Counted from the stretch's first letter, positions 1 through 8,955 are shown. The stretch is DNA of 64,000 nt from RFSX01 sp964495785 (GCA_964495785.1 CAZBXL010000003.1:54078-118077), one strand, 5' to 3'. A program made the numbers and translations. The notes: generated by a model from the sequence alone, not told the origin.

Positions 1-760
1 CAGGTTTGACCATGAGATAATCAGCGCCTTCTAAGATATCTAACTCTGCCTCCGTTATAGCAACTCTGCTGTTAGAGGGATTCATTTGATATGATTTTTT
101 ATGCTTAGGTATAGAGTCATCATCTATAGGAGCAGAATCTAATGCATCTCGGAATGGTCCGTAGAAGCCGCTGGCATACTTAGCTGTATATGATAATATT
201 CCAGTATTTATATACCCTGCATTATCTAACCCTTCCCTTATGGCCGCGATGCGACCGTCCATCATATCTGAAGGGCCCAGAACATCAAAGCCCGCTTTAG
301 CTTGAGCTATCGACATTTTAACGAGTACATCTAAAGTGCTGTCATTATCTATGACACCGTCATAGACGATCCCATCATGTCCATCAATAGAATAGGGGTC
401 TAAAGCGACATCACTTATGAGTGTTATTTGGGGAAAGGTCTTTTTTATTTCTTTGGCAGCTTTTAGATAAAAGTTGTTTTTATCATAACTATACGTCCCA
501 GTTTTATCTTTATTGGCATCTGAGATTTTTGGAAATAATATAAAACTATGTAGACCGTACTCAAGGCAGGATTTTATCTCTATAAGAATCTCATCCAACG
601 ATCGTCTATAAGCAACAGGTAGAGATTCTATGGCTTCCTTTATGCCACTCCCTTCTACTATGAATAGAGGCATGATAAAGTCATCAGCTGTTACTCTATT
701 TTCTTGAGACAGTTTTCTTATACTCTCTGTTCGTCTATTTCTTCTTGGTCTTATTAGCAT
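1..760 (-). CDS. hemB: Porphobilinogen synthase (delta-aminolevulinate dehydratase), C-terminus cut by window edge
   Basis: Condenses two 5-aminolevulinate molecules into porphobilinogen in cytosolic tetrapyrrole synthesis. I translated 253 residues from the ATG at 758-760 to the window edge; a full enzyme has about 325. Both active-site lysines are visible: Lys194 in YTAKYASGFYGP and the Schiff-base Lys252 in the final LMVKP. The metal-site segment reads DVALDPYS..GHDG (residues 117-130), so Ala and two Asp stand where zinc-type enzymes carry three Cys. This predicts the Mg-type, zinc-independent class. The gene starts 6 nt after the yidD stop, so the two are probably cotranscribed. The identification is secure; the metal class is inferred from the motif. 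Confidence 0.96.
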   Translation of the reverse strand, partial: MLIRPRRNRRTESIRKLSQENRVTADDFIMPLFIVEGSGIKEAIESLPVAYRRSLDEILIEIKSCLEYGLHSFILFPKISDANKDKTGTYSYDKNNFYLKAAKEIKKTFPQITLISDVALDPYSIDGHDGIVYDGVIDNDSTLDVLVKMSIAQAKAGFDVLGPSDMMDGRIAAIREGLDNAGYINTGILSYTAKYASGFYGPFRDALDSAPIDDDSIPKHKKSYQMNPSNSRVAITEAELDILEGADYLMVKP

Positions 761-766
761 AGCGTA

Positions 767-997
767 TTACTTCTTTTTTGGTACAGGATCATAACCGAAT
801 GATGCCCACGGGTGACATCTTAATATTCTCTTGATCCCAATGTATAATCCTTTTATAGTTCCCCACTCTTGTACAGCCTGTATCATGTAGTGTGAGCACG
901 TTGGCTGATAGCGGCAGTTAGGCCCTAAGATAGGAGATATGATTTTTTGGTAAAACTTAACCGGTAATATAATTATATATGAAAGTGGGTTTTTCAG
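767..997 (-). CDS. yidD: Membrane protein insertion efficiency factor YidD, CTG start
   Basis: A 76-residue protein of the YidD/UPF0161 family, which helps YidC and Sec insert inner-membrane proteins. The family hallmarks are present: KFYQKIISPILGPNCRYQPTCSHY and, near the end, RILRCHPW...GYDPVP, with the conserved cysteines. An N-terminal hydrophobic amphipathic segment precedes the first motif. No ATG is available: an in-frame TAA lies seven codons upstream of the best start, and the only sensible initiator is CTG at 995-997. That CTG overlaps the TGA stop of the upstream DUF6702 gene (CTGA, 4 nt), which suggests translational coupling. The family is certain; the exact start codon is inferred. 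Confidence 0.9.
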   Translation of the reverse strand: MKNPLSYIIILPVKFYQKIISPILGPNCRYQPTCSHYMIQAVQEWGTIKGLYIGIKRILRCHPWASFGYDPVPKKK

Positions 998-1497
998 ATC
1001 TTGATACTTTTGTTATTGTTTTTTAAGTCCAGGATATGATAAGCCTTTCTTTTATTATCGATCATTACATTAATGATATTTCTTTGATCAGAGAATGATT
1101 CTGTAAGTATCGAATTAGAAATGTTAAGAGATTCAAAGTTTTCTTGATTCTCAATTTCTAAATAAATCCACATCCCTTGCAGATCTTTTTCGTCTATCTC
1201 TCTTCCGATGTAGTTTAAGTTTTTTTTCTCTTCATCTATAAGTACTAAAATATGCGATTGGGTATAATCATAGATTAATGAATCTGAGAGTATAGATTCT
1301 TTTTCTGTGAATAACTTAAGGTTTAAACCATCATCTTTTTCTTTGATTGTCGCTTCAAAATCATCAATAAACATAAACAACGAAAGTTGTACAGACTGCT
1401 GATCGGTATCATAATTAAGATCCAGTCTGCTCATATGAAACTCGTGCATCGACGAGACACTCATAAGCAGTAAGATGATATAGCTATACATAGGCAT
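994..1497 (-). CDS. DUF6702 family protein
   Basis: A 167-residue protein resembling the DUF6702 family, which is common in Bacteroidota and has no assigned function. A short hydrophobic N-terminus (residues 4-16) looks like a signal peptide or anchor. It is followed by the typical HEFHMSRLDLNYD...LFMFIDDFE region, seen in relatives as a HxFYVS...F.DDFE pattern. Its stop overlaps the start of yidD by 4 nt, so it is probably the first gene of a DUF6702-yidD-hemB transcript. Only the family assignment can be given. Confidence 0.75.
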   Translation of the reverse strand: MPMYSYIILLLMSVSSMHEFHMSRLDLNYDTDQQSVQLSLFMFIDDFEATIKEKDDGLNLKLFTEKESILSDSLIYDYTQSHILVLIDEEKKNLNYIGREIDEKDLQGMWIYLEIENQENFESLNISNSILTESFSDQRNIINVMIDNKRKAYHILDLKNNNKSIKI

Positions 1498-1504
1498 ATA
1501 AAGT

Positions 1505-1538
1505 AAAAATGGGTTACTCTATTAAGAATAACCCATTT
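1505..1538 (-). terminator. Rho-independent terminator after the hemJ-SRPBCC pair
   Basis: A 10-bp perfect stem (aaatgggtta / taacccattt) lies just past the stop of the SRPBCC gene. On the minus strand it is followed by a T-rich run, as expected for a terminator of the leftward transcript. It also separates that transcript from the DUF6702 gene. Confidence 0.7.
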
Positions 1539-1547
1539 AATTCAATT

Positions 1548-2567
1548 TTAGTTTTCTGCAATGTAGTAGGTTATTTTTGTTAACCATTTATTAGGATCTT
1601 TTTCTACGGTAGTATCCGTAACATATTCCTCTACTATAGGGACATTAGTCAGTAGACCATAATCATTAAGATATTCGTCTATCGCGTAGTGTGCATCTGC
1701 TGATCCCTTGTAATCACCATAATAATCGACTTGTACGGCTCTACTCGGAGGGAGTGTTACTAAAGTTGCTCCAGGAACAGCTGCTATTTCTTTGACAGGT
1801 ATACTTACAGCCATATCAGTCATGCCATTAGTTTCGTCCCATTTATAAAAGAGAGCTCCTTCTTTGCCGTCCATTTCTACACCGACGGCATTGACCTTAC
1901 CGATCAGAGAAGGCAGTGTTCTTGCATAGAATTGCTGGACATTATCCATTTTTACTTCTTGTCTTATTGCCAGATAATTTTTTTCTGGAATTTCGACTTC
2001 ATTAATTTTAAAGCCATTGTAGACTTTTGTTTTTACTCTTTTTTCTACTACAGTTTTAAGATTAGTTAGACCTTCTTTGTAAGTTTTTTTAAGACCACCT
2101 TTCATGATAAGATTAAAAGGTCTGAAAATAAAATTGGTCTCAGCTCCGTCAAAGTCCCAAGTAACTTTGGTCTTATCTCCGTCTGGTTCGAAAGTCCAGT
2201 TACTGAATGATGTCCCATCAAAACCATTAAATTCCAATGAGGTCTTTATACTCTTACCTGCATCAACGGCAACAATTTTTTGGGTGCCTTCTCCTATCTT
2301 ATCATTACCCTTCCATGACCAATAAGCTCCAACACCAGAACTTTTGTCACTGTAAGTGTTGATCGCGTTAGGGTCCAGCTTACTCCATGGAGACCAGTTA
2401 GGCCATTGCTTAAAATCAATGACTTGATTGTATATCATATTAGCAGGAGCATCTATTGTCATAGACTCTTCTAAAGTCATTTTCTTAGGAGAAAAGAACA
2501 TCAATGCTATAACTAAAACCAGTATAAAGATCAGTATACCTATGAGTACTTTTAAAAATTTATTCAT
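1548..2567 (-). CDS. Membrane-anchored SRPBCC (START-like) protein with C-terminal GyrI-like domain
   Basis: A 339-residue protein. Residues 7-27 form one N-terminal transmembrane segment. Residues about 35-170 match the SRPBCC/polyketide-cyclase fold (SMTIDAPANMIYNQVIDFKQWPNWSPW...), a pocket for hydrophobic ligands. Residues about 186-338 look like a GyrI/AraC-effector-binding domain (NEVEIPEKNYLAIRQ..., ...YYGDYKGSADAHYAIDEYL). This pairing recurs in Bacteroidota; ligand and role are unknown. It starts 10 nt after hemJ, so the two form one transcription unit ended by the hairpin at 1505-1538. Confidence 0.8.
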   Translation of the reverse strand: MNKFLKVLIGILIFILVLVIALMFFSPKKMTLEESMTIDAPANMIYNQVIDFKQWPNWSPWSKLDPNAINTYSDKSSGVGAYWSWKGNDKIGEGTQKIVAVDAGKSIKTSLEFNGFDGTSFSNWTFEPDGDKTKVTWDFDGAETNFIFRPFNLIMKGGLKKTYKEGLTNLKTVVEKRVKTKVYNGFKINEVEIPEKNYLAIRQEVKMDNVQQFYARTLPSLIGKVNAVGVEMDGKEGALFYKWDETNGMTDMAVSIPVKEIAAVPGATLVTLPPSRAVQVDYYGDYKGSADAHYAIDEYLNDYGLLTNVPIVEEYVTDTTVEKDPNKWLTKITYYIAEN

Positions 2568-2577
2568 CGTAAAAGTT

Positions 2578-3120
2578 TTACTTTTTAAGTCTTATTGATT
2601 TATAGATTTTCATAAATATCAACAAGACAATTCCAAAAATCAATATGCCTGCAAATGTATATCCAATATTCAGCATATTTTTAAAAATAGCTAATAAAAC
2701 AATGAGTAATAAGAAGAGTGTAGGCACTTCATTATATAGCCTGAATGCTTCAGAACTCATGACCTTTTTTCCCTGCTTCAGTTTCCTAATGATAGCACCA
2801 CTGTATTCACTGTAAGCTGTAAGTATGAACACGACCATGATTTTAGTATGTAACCACTTTGCTTCCTTGAGCCATTCTGCTCCATTATTATACATTAATG
2901 CTATACCAAATATCCAAGTCAGAATCATAGCAGGACGGCATATGATCTTGAATAGTCTTGACTCCATCGTATGATATTGTTTGATAAGAATGTCTCTTTC
3001 TGGAGCATCCTTTTCTTGCGCTTCAGTATGATAGACGAATAGTCTTACGAGATAGAATAGGGCAGCAAACCATGCTACCATAGATACGATATGTAAGCTC
3101 TTAAGTAGTAAATATGTCAT
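2578..3120 (-). CDS. hemJ: Protoporphyrinogen IX oxidase HemJ-like membrane protein
   Basis: A 180-residue integral membrane protein with four to five hydrophobic helices, of the HemJ/CopD-like family. HemJ oxidises protoporphyrinogen IX to protoporphyrin IX in bacteria lacking HemG and HemY. The N-terminal signature LLLKSLHIVSMVAWFAALFY carries the conserved His10. WLHTKIMVVFILTAYSEY carries Lys93, a second conserved position, and RPAMILTW is also typical. Another heme gene, hemB, lies 1.8 kb downstream on the same strand, which supports the assignment. It is likely cotranscribed with the SRPBCC gene. Confidence 0.87.
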   Translation of the reverse strand: MTYLLLKSLHIVSMVAWFAALFYLVRLFVYHTEAQEKDAPERDILIKQYHTMESRLFKIICRPAMILTWIFGIALMYNNGAEWLKEAKWLHTKIMVVFILTAYSEYSGAIIRKLKQGKKVMSSEAFRLYNEVPTLFLLLIVLLAIFKNMLNIGYTFAGILIFGIVLLIFMKIYKSIRLKK

Positions 3121-3188
3121 GATGCTAAGTTAACCGTATTTGTAGATATAACTTAATAATATGCAATCGTGCATAGACGATAATTATA

Positions 3189-3881
3189 TTATGATCCCAT
3201 TCTAAGCCAACCTACGAGATTAGCGGCTTTAATATTCCATGTACCATCTTGGTTGATGAGTTCGTAGCGTCCTCGGCTCGGATTATTATATCCTCCATTT
3301 TGTTGTATAAATTCAATGGACGAATTATTGACTTTGGTTATGATGAAGAGATGGCCAAACTGATTACCTGCACTCGGCCCTATAACACACAGATCATCGA
3401 CTTTTGGTTTTTCTAAGCCTCTATTTCTATATTGAAACATCCCTCGTGCTTTATTATAACCTCCTGATGATAATGATGTATCAAAGAAGTCTTTAGCGTG
3501 ACCATAACTGTCAGCCATTTTGTGATTATAGGCTTGGTAGTAGAATCTTTTTGCAAATTCTACACATTGATATTTTAGGCCTAAATTATATCCGTCATCG
3601 GTAACGTTACGGCCATATACATTGCCAGCACTTCCATTATAGAAGACTTTGACACCTTTATAATTATCTACCACCTGACCAGCTTTGGCATTACTTGTGT
3701 TGCTCCTCTTTCTACTACTGGAACTACTGGCTGCTATCTCATTTTTATCTTTACTAAAGATATTTTTGAGAGAACTCATATCAGGAAGATCAGGTAATTT
3801 CCCTCCTCCGAATAGAATGTATCCTATTCCTCCAAAGATAAGAATGGTCACAAGTAGAGCCTTGAATTTCGTGCTGTTCAT
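3189..3881 (-). CDS. CHAP-domain cell-wall amidase/peptidase
   Basis: A 230-residue protein. An N-terminal hydrophobic helix (residues 7-25) is followed by a Ser/Lys-rich linker (about 45-68) and a CHAP domain (about 75-225). CHAP enzymes are cysteine amidases or endopeptidases acting on peptidoglycan cross-bridges or glutathionylspermidine-like amides. The likely nucleophile is Cys106 in GLKYQCVEFAKRFYY and the likely catalytic histidine is His177 in NQFGHLFIITKV, with Asn195 a candidate third residue. It is probably anchored in the inner membrane facing the periplasm. A lytic transglycosylase lies next to it, consistent with wall remodelling. The substrate bond is not determined. Confidence 0.83.
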   Translation of the reverse strand: MNSTKFKALLVTILIFGGIGYILFGGGKLPDLPDMSSLKNIFSKDKNEIAASSSSSRKRSNTSNAKAGQVVDNYKGVKVFYNGSAGNVYGRNVTDDGYNLGLKYQCVEFAKRFYYQAYNHKMADSYGHAKDFFDTSLSSGGYNKARGMFQYRNRGLEKPKVDDLCVIGPSAGNQFGHLFIITKVNNSSIEFIQQNGGYNNPSRGRYELINQDGTWNIKAANLVGWLRMGS

Positions 3882-4022
3882 TTGATTACAAAAGCTAATG
3901 TTACTGAGCTATAAAAAATAGTAAATGACATATTGGTGCCTGACTCTGTTAAGAATTTTGAGATTGTGAAATATATTAAACTAAGCCACACTACGAGGAA
4001 GTAATATCTCTTAAACTTATTA

Positions 4023-4934
4023 TCAATTAGTTCTCCTCGGAATCTTAATCTTATACTTGTTATTGATAACGGTTAATTTATTGTCTCGTAACCATGGGTT
4101 GTACACTTTGAGTAGTCGATAAGTTATACCGTGATTCTTTGCAAACTTGCTCCAGCTAGGGACCGACTTCTCTATAAGTACATCATAGGTATTCCACATA
4201 GGATATTTTTCATCATCATTTATGAAGTACCCATATTTTTCTGGTTCTGACATAATCTCCTTAAAAGCTATAAGTCTAAAGAGGTATCTACTTGTCTCAG
4301 AATTGAGGTTGAGATCATAAAAATTCTCCTCTCCTTGGTCACGGAGTGTTCTGCTAAAGTTCGTAGGCCCTACATTGTAGGCCGCTGCTGCATTGGTCCA
4401 TGAGCCAAAGCGATTATATAATTGTTTGATGTATTTACATGCAGCTATTGTTGCTTTTTCTGCATGATATCGCTCATCCACTTCGTCATTGATCTCTAAG
4501 CCCATTTCTTTGCCAGCTAGTTTTCTGAATTGCCAAAAACCTTTCGCATTGGCAGAAGAAGAAACATTTCTCAGATTACTTTCTGCTACAGCCAAGTATT
4601 TAAAGTCTTGAGGAATACCATGCTCAGCTAAGACTCTTTCCATCATAGGGAAATATCTCTGAGCTGTCTTTAGATTAAGCAAAGTAGAGGATTGCCAGTA
4701 AGCATTGACGGACAACTCTCTATCCAGCCTTTCTTTGACATCAAAATTGTCGGGTAATCGCTCACCCGCAAAATTGTAATCCTTATTCATATCTACAGCC
4801 TGGATAACCTGGGGTAGATTGCCAGCAATATTCTCCTCGTCTTCAGTATTGGCATTAAGGTACTGTGTAGACATAGAGATTCCTACGATGACACCTATTG
4901 TCAAACCAATCAAAAATTTTAAATCTATCCTCAT
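4023..4934 (-). CDS. Lytic murein transglycosylase, SLT/MltD-like
   Basis: A 303-residue protein. An N-terminal hydrophobic segment (8-22) serves as signal or anchor. The SLT-type domain (about 95-235) has the catalytic glutamate in KYLAVAESNLRN (Glu118), followed by SSANAKGFWQF and AAAAYNVGPTNF, the canonical lytic transglycosylase motifs. The enzyme cleaves the MurNAc-GlcNAc bond with 1,6-anhydro ring formation. The C-terminal 40 residues (GITYRLLKVYNPWLR...YKIKIP) resemble a single LysM repeat as in MltD, suggesting glycan binding. A good -7 box (TATCTTTG on the minus strand) lies 19 nt upstream. Confidence 0.88.
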   Translation of the reverse strand: MRIDLKFLIGLTIGVIVGISMSTQYLNANTEDEENIAGNLPQVIQAVDMNKDYNFAGERLPDNFDVKERLDRELSVNAYWQSSTLLNLKTAQRYFPMMERVLAEHGIPQDFKYLAVAESNLRNVSSSANAKGFWQFRKLAGKEMGLEINDEVDERYHAEKATIAACKYIKQLYNRFGSWTNAAAAYNVGPTNFSRTLRDQGEENFYDLNLNSETSRYLFRLIAFKEIMSEPEKYGYFINDDEKYPMWNTYDVLIEKSVPSWSKFAKNHGITYRLLKVYNPWLRDNKLTVINNKYKIKIPRRTN

Positions 4935-5297
4935 TATTTATTTTTCAGAACGCAAAGATAGACATATGTATTTTTATAATATTTCATTCTTAATTAAAGT
5001 TTTGTTATACCAATTTCGGGAACTTTGTTTTTTAAACACAGGAACAAGAGGATTCATTTTCGTACCGACATACAGGGATATGACTCTTTTATCTAAAGAC
5101 GCCAATAACTTAAGCTCCACTTCCTATTAATTAATAGATCTTTCACTACGTTCAAGATGAAAAAAGAGAAACGGAACCAACACTAATTTTTTCATGTCGA
5201 CCAGAGGGAGGCATCTATTTAAAAAAATAAAATTCTTTAGATAATCAATCTCACTCATGATAGACCATACTCTGCGTCCAAGAAGAAAAAGAGAAAG
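4935..5297. other. Gene-free interval with one promoter element
   Basis: This 363-bp stretch separates the lytic transglycosylase from the GIY-YIG gene. Apart from the -7 box at 4953-4960 I see no convincing coding region, RNA gene or hairpin terminator. A plus-strand reading frame at 4819-5130 overlaps the transglycosylase start and has no recognisable features. Confidence 0.6.
4953..4960 (-). promoter_or_regulatory. Bacteroidota-type -7 box for the lytic transglycosylase
   Basis: The minus strand reads TATCTTTG, an exact match to the TAnnTTTG consensus, with a leader of roughly a dozen nucleotides before the ATG at 4934. No clear -33 TTG was found at the usual spacing, so this is a candidate only. 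Confidence 0.42.
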
Positions 5298-5603
5298 CTA
5301 CTCCTTAATAAAAAACTGACCATTCAATTCATTCCATTTCGGATTCATTTCTGCTATAAGTTTCTCTTTTTTGGCTCGAGACCATTTCTTAATTTCTTTC
5401 TCCCTGGCAATTGCGTTGTTGACATATTTGTATATCTCGTAGTAAATTAACTTATGACAAAAGTATCTTCCAGCAAAAGTCTTTTTATTGCCCCTATTAT
5501 CATAATGTTGTTGGAGTCTCTGAGTTAAGTCGCTTGTAAATCCAATGTACAACACTGTCTTTTTTGGATTAGTCAATATGTAGACGTAAAATGTATAGTC
5601 CAT
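5298..5603 (-). CDS. GIY-YIG nuclease superfamily protein (UPF0213-like)
   Basis: A 101-residue single-domain GIY-YIG protein. The first motif half is YVYIL (residues 6-10), the second LYIG (18-21), followed by Arg29 in DLTQRLQQH and the metal-binding glutamate Glu68 in AIAREKEIKKW. Small stand-alone members are widespread and their physiological role is uncertain; DNA-structure or repair nuclease activity is presumed. It is isolated between two gene-poor gaps with no obvious operon partner, which would fit independent acquisition, but base composition is not clearly different. Confidence 0.88.
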   Translation of the reverse strand: MDYTFYVYILTNPKKTVLYIGFTSDLTQRLQQHYDNRGNKKTFAGRYFCHKLIYYEIYKYVNNAIAREKEIKKWSRAKKEKLIAEMNPKWNELNGQFFIKE

Positions 5604-5704
5604 GACTACTCGGAGTTTTTAGATATTATTATAAAACATAGTTTGACGCGAGAATCAACCGTATATCTTTTCTAAGATATCTTCAAAATAATAAATCCAT
5701 ACCA

Positions 5705-7834
5705 TCACACTTGCTTTATAGACAACGACACTCTTTTTTTCTCCTTATCTACATTAAGGACTTTCACCTTCACTTCTTGATTGGCAGATAGTATTTCTGC
5801 TGGGTCATTAATGAATCTATTGGTGATCTCAGAGATGTGTACGAGGCCAGATTCTTTGATGCCAATATCTACGAAGGCGCCAAACTTTGTTACATTGTTG
5901 ACGATGCCGGGAAGTATCATACCTGCTGACACGTCATCTATAGTATTGATGTGATCAGAGAATTGTATAGGTCGAGCAGCACCTCGCGGATCAAGGCCCG
6001 GCTTGTCCAGTTCTTTCATGATATCTATGAGTGTAGGTCTCCCACAGTCAGCACTGATATACTTGTTTAAGTTGATGGACTGTCTTATGTCTTTGCTGTT
6101 GATAAGTGTAGCGACGTCGCAGTTTTGGTCTTTAGCCATTGCTTCTACGATGTTGTATCTCTCTGGGTGGACACCCGTGTTATCAAGTGGATGCTTGCCA
6201 CCTACGACTCTAAGAAAACCAGCTGACTGTTCATAAGATTTTTTGCCCATACGAGGGACTTTAAGCAATGTCTTGATATTATTGTAAGTGCCATTGTTTG
6301 ATCTGTAGTCGATGATGTTTTTAGCGAGTACAGGGCCTAAGCCTGAAAGGTGTGTTAGAATGTGCTGGCTTGCCGTATTGATGTTGATGCCTACCGCATG
6401 TACACAATCAGTTACGGTCTCATTAAGTTTTTCTTTAAGTAGATTCTGATCTACATCATGTTGGTATTGACCTACACCTATTGACTTAGCATCTATCTTA
6501 ACGAGTTCTGCGAGTGGATCCATCAGTCTTCTACCTATGGAGACAGCGCCTCTTACAGTGATGTCTTTGTCAGGAAATTCTTCTCTGGCAATCTCTGATG
6601 CTGAATATATTGATGCACCGTTTTCGTTGACAAAATAGATATCAATAAGATGATCGAATTTTATGTTTTTTATAAATCTTACCGTCTCTTTTCCTGCTGT
6701 GCCATTACCTATCGCGATGGCTTGGATGTTGTGATGATGAACTAAGTGTTGGATAGAAGCACTGGCTTCATCAATATTACTTTGAGGTGGGTGAGGATAG
6801 ATTGCTGTATCATGATGTAGCATTCCTGTCTCATCTAAGACTGCGACCTTACATCCTGTTCTGAATCCTGGGTCAAGGGCAAGAATTCTTTTTGGTCCGA
6901 GTGGTGCAGACAGTAATAAGTCCCTGAGGTTCTTTGAGAATACATTGATGGCTTCGGTATCCGCTTTTTGCTTTGCGGCTTTTCTCGCTTCATTTTCTAT
7001 TGATGGTAGAAGTAATCGTTTAAGTGCATCTTCTATTGAGGTAATGATATAGGGATAAGCAGGACTCTGAGGATTAGAGATCATGAGCCTATTGATACGT
7101 CGTGCTGCTTGTTCTTCATCAATGATGACTTTAACACGTAATAGTTTTTCTGTCTCACCTCGGAATAAAGCGAGTAGTCTATGTGACGGGATCTTATTCA
7201 ACTTTTCTTCATAGTCGAAGTACATTTCATATTTAGTAGCCTCATCTTTTTTGCTCTTGATGACTTTGGATTGTATAAATGCTTCTTTATTAAATGCTAC
7301 TCTTATCAGTTCTCTACATTTTTCATTTTCATTGACCCATTCTGATATGATATGTTGAGCCCCTTGGAAGGCGGCATTGATATCGGGTACTTTTTTATTG
7401 ACATATTTTTGAGCTATCGGAATGAGGTCATTCATTTTTTGTTGGGTGATATATTCTGCAAGGGGTTCTAATCCATTTTCTCTTGCGACTGTAGCTTTGG
7501 TTTTAATCTTCTTTTTGTAGGGTAGATATATATCTTCTAAGAGAACTGGATCCCAACAGTTTTCTATCTTGGATTTCAACTTGTCTGTAAGAGCACCTTG
7601 CTCTTTAATTTTACCCAGAATAAGTTCTTTCCTTTCTATGAGTCCTTTTAGTTTTTTATTTTCTTTTTCTATATCCCTGATAGCCACCTCATCCAATGAT
7701 CCAGTGGCTTCCTTCCTATATCTCGCAATAAAAGGTACCGTACTTCCGTCTGCGAGTAAGCTAATAGTGTTTCTAACCTTTTCTTTTGATAAGCCAAGAT
7801 TCTGAGTTATCAGATTTATAATAATACTGTTCAT
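5705..7834 (-). CDS. tex: Tex family RNA-binding transcription accessory protein
   Basis: A 709-residue protein, near the usual length for Tex. An N-terminal helical region with a helix-turn-helix part (1-310) is followed by a YqgF/RNase-H-like fold starting at RILALDPGFRTGCKVAVLD (about 316). Tandem helix-hairpin-helix segments follow around 485-570 (INTASQHILTHLSGLGPVLA..., TLLKVPRMG), with a C-terminal S1 domain around 634-705 (GMILPGIVNNVTKFGAFVDI...SGLVHISE). Tex binds nucleic acid at the transcription machinery and affects gene expression and stress tolerance. It is transcribed divergently from the dehydrogenase at 7912 across a 77-bp spacer. Confidence 0.95.
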   Translation of the reverse strand: MNSIIINLITQNLGLSKEKVRNTISLLADGSTVPFIARYRKEATGSLDEVAIRDIEKENKKLKGLIERKELILGKIKEQGALTDKLKSKIENCWDPVLLEDIYLPYKKKIKTKATVARENGLEPLAEYITQQKMNDLIPIAQKYVNKKVPDINAAFQGAQHIISEWVNENEKCRELIRVAFNKEAFIQSKVIKSKKDEATKYEMYFDYEEKLNKIPSHRLLALFRGETEKLLRVKVIIDEEQAARRINRLMISNPQSPAYPYIITSIEDALKRLLLPSIENEARKAAKQKADTEAINVFSKNLRDLLLSAPLGPKRILALDPGFRTGCKVAVLDETGMLHHDTAIYPHPPQSNIDEASASIQHLVHHHNIQAIAIGNGTAGKETVRFIKNIKFDHLIDIYFVNENGASIYSASEIAREEFPDKDITVRGAVSIGRRLMDPLAELVKIDAKSIGVGQYQHDVDQNLLKEKLNETVTDCVHAVGININTASQHILTHLSGLGPVLAKNIIDYRSNNGTYNNIKTLLKVPRMGKKSYEQSAGFLRVVGGKHPLDNTGVHPERYNIVEAMAKDQNCDVATLINSKDIRQSINLNKYISADCGRPTLIDIMKELDKPGLDPRGAARPIQFSDHINTIDDVSAGMILPGIVNNVTKFGAFVDIGIKESGLVHISEITNRFINDPAEILSANQEVKVKVLNVDKEKKRVSLSIKQV

Positions 7835-7850
7835 GCCGATTGTGATGCTT

Positions 7851-7858
7851 TAATTTTG
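7851..7858 (+). promoter_or_regulatory. Candidate -7 box for the 2-hydroxyacid dehydrogenase
   Basis: TAATTTTG matches TAnnTTTG exactly and lies in the 77-bp divergent spacer between tex and the dehydrogenase, about 53 nt before the ATG at 7912. No well-spaced -33 TTG is evident. Confidence 0.35.
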
Positions 7859-7911
7859 ATTGTTTCTATATTTATTATTCATTAGATACTAAGTCATACA
7901 TAAAATATAAT

Positions 7912-8844
7912 ATGTCAAAAGTTCTTGTCACAGACTATGTGCATCCAAAATTAATAACTCAACTGGAAGAATTAGGATATGAAGTACTCTATGACAGACA
8001 ATTCAATCCAGAAAAAATAATAGACGTAGTCCCTGATCTCGCGGGTATCATTATTAATAGCAAAATCAAAATGACATCCGAAGTCATTAATGAAGGTAAA
8101 AATCTGAAATTTATAGGCCGACTAGGATCAGGCCTTGAGATAATAGATCTTGATGCTGCAGAGAGAGCGGGTATTGCTGTCATTAATACGCCTGAGGGTA
8201 ATTGTAATGCCGTAGCTGAACATGCTATTGGTATGCTACTTTCATTATCTAATAAATTGATAATTGCTGATGCTGAAGTCAGACAACTACAATGGAATCG
8301 TGAAGCGAATAGAGGGATAGAAATAAGCGGCAAGAAAATAGGAATTATTGGCTTCGGGCATACTGGACAAGCATTTGCAAGAAGAATTAGAGGTTTCGAT
8401 CCAGATGTGTATTATTATGATCCTTACGTGACTAAAATCGCAGATGATGTCTCTCATCATCGTAAGGTTGGTTTAGATCAAATATATAATTGCGACATCA
8501 TAAGCTTCCATGTCCCTCTTACGGCAGAGACTAAACATATGTTTGATGCTGAATTTGTCAATAATACTACTCAAAAACCAATAATTATAAATACTTCACG
8601 AGGTAAGGTTGTATCTACTGATGCTCTATTAATGGGTCTCAAAGAGGGCAAGTTATCTGGCGCATGTATTGATGTTTTTGAGAATGAGAAGCCTCACAAT
8701 TATTCAAAAGAAGAGCAAATTATCTATGAACAGCTCTTTTCATTGCCAAATGTCGTGGTGAGCCCTCATATTGCAGGGTGGACACACCAATCCTTAGAGC
8801 GAATAGCTACTGTCTTACTTAATAAGCTCGCCAACTCAGAATAG
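7912..8844 (+). CDS. D-isomer-specific 2-hydroxyacid dehydrogenase (phosphoglycerate dehydrogenase-like)
   Basis: A 310-residue NAD(P)-dependent oxidoreductase of the D-2-hydroxyacid dehydrogenase family. A split substrate-binding domain flanks a Rossmann domain whose nucleotide loop reads GIIGFGHTGQAFARR. The catalytic triad is recognisable: Arg in NTSRGKVV, Glu in DVFENEKP and His in SPHIAGWT. It is shorter than full SerA and lacks a C-terminal ACT domain, so it may be a SerA-type 3-phosphoglycerate dehydrogenase or a reductase for another 2-keto acid. No serC or serB neighbour settles this. A monocistronic transcript from 7851 is likely. Confidence 0.87.
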   Translation: MSKVLVTDYVHPKLITQLEELGYEVLYDRQFNPEKIIDVVPDLAGIIINSKIKMTSEVINEGKNLKFIGRLGSGLEIIDLDAAERAGIAVINTPEGNCNAVAEHAIGMLLSLSNKLIIADAEVRQLQWNREANRGIEISGKKIGIIGFGHTGQAFARRIRGFDPDVYYYDPYVTKIADDVSHHRKVGLDQIYNCDIISFHVPLTAETKHMFDAEFVNNTTQKPIIINTSRGKVVSTDALLMGLKEGKLSGACIDVFENEKPHNYSKEEQIIYEQLFSLPNVVVSPHIAGWTHQSLERIATVLLNKLANSE

Positions 8845-8955
8845 ATGTCCATGTGGAGACTTCATCAAACATATATTTTGCGAGACTTTAAATATTTATT
8901 AACATTGTGAGCCTCGAAGGAGGTTTCTGAATATCACGAAATTAAACGAAACAAT

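Noticed and set aside
4819..5130. Plus-strand frame upstream of the GIY-YIG gene
   Set aside because: It begins inside the transglycosylase gene and covers that gene's promoter region; composition is random-like.
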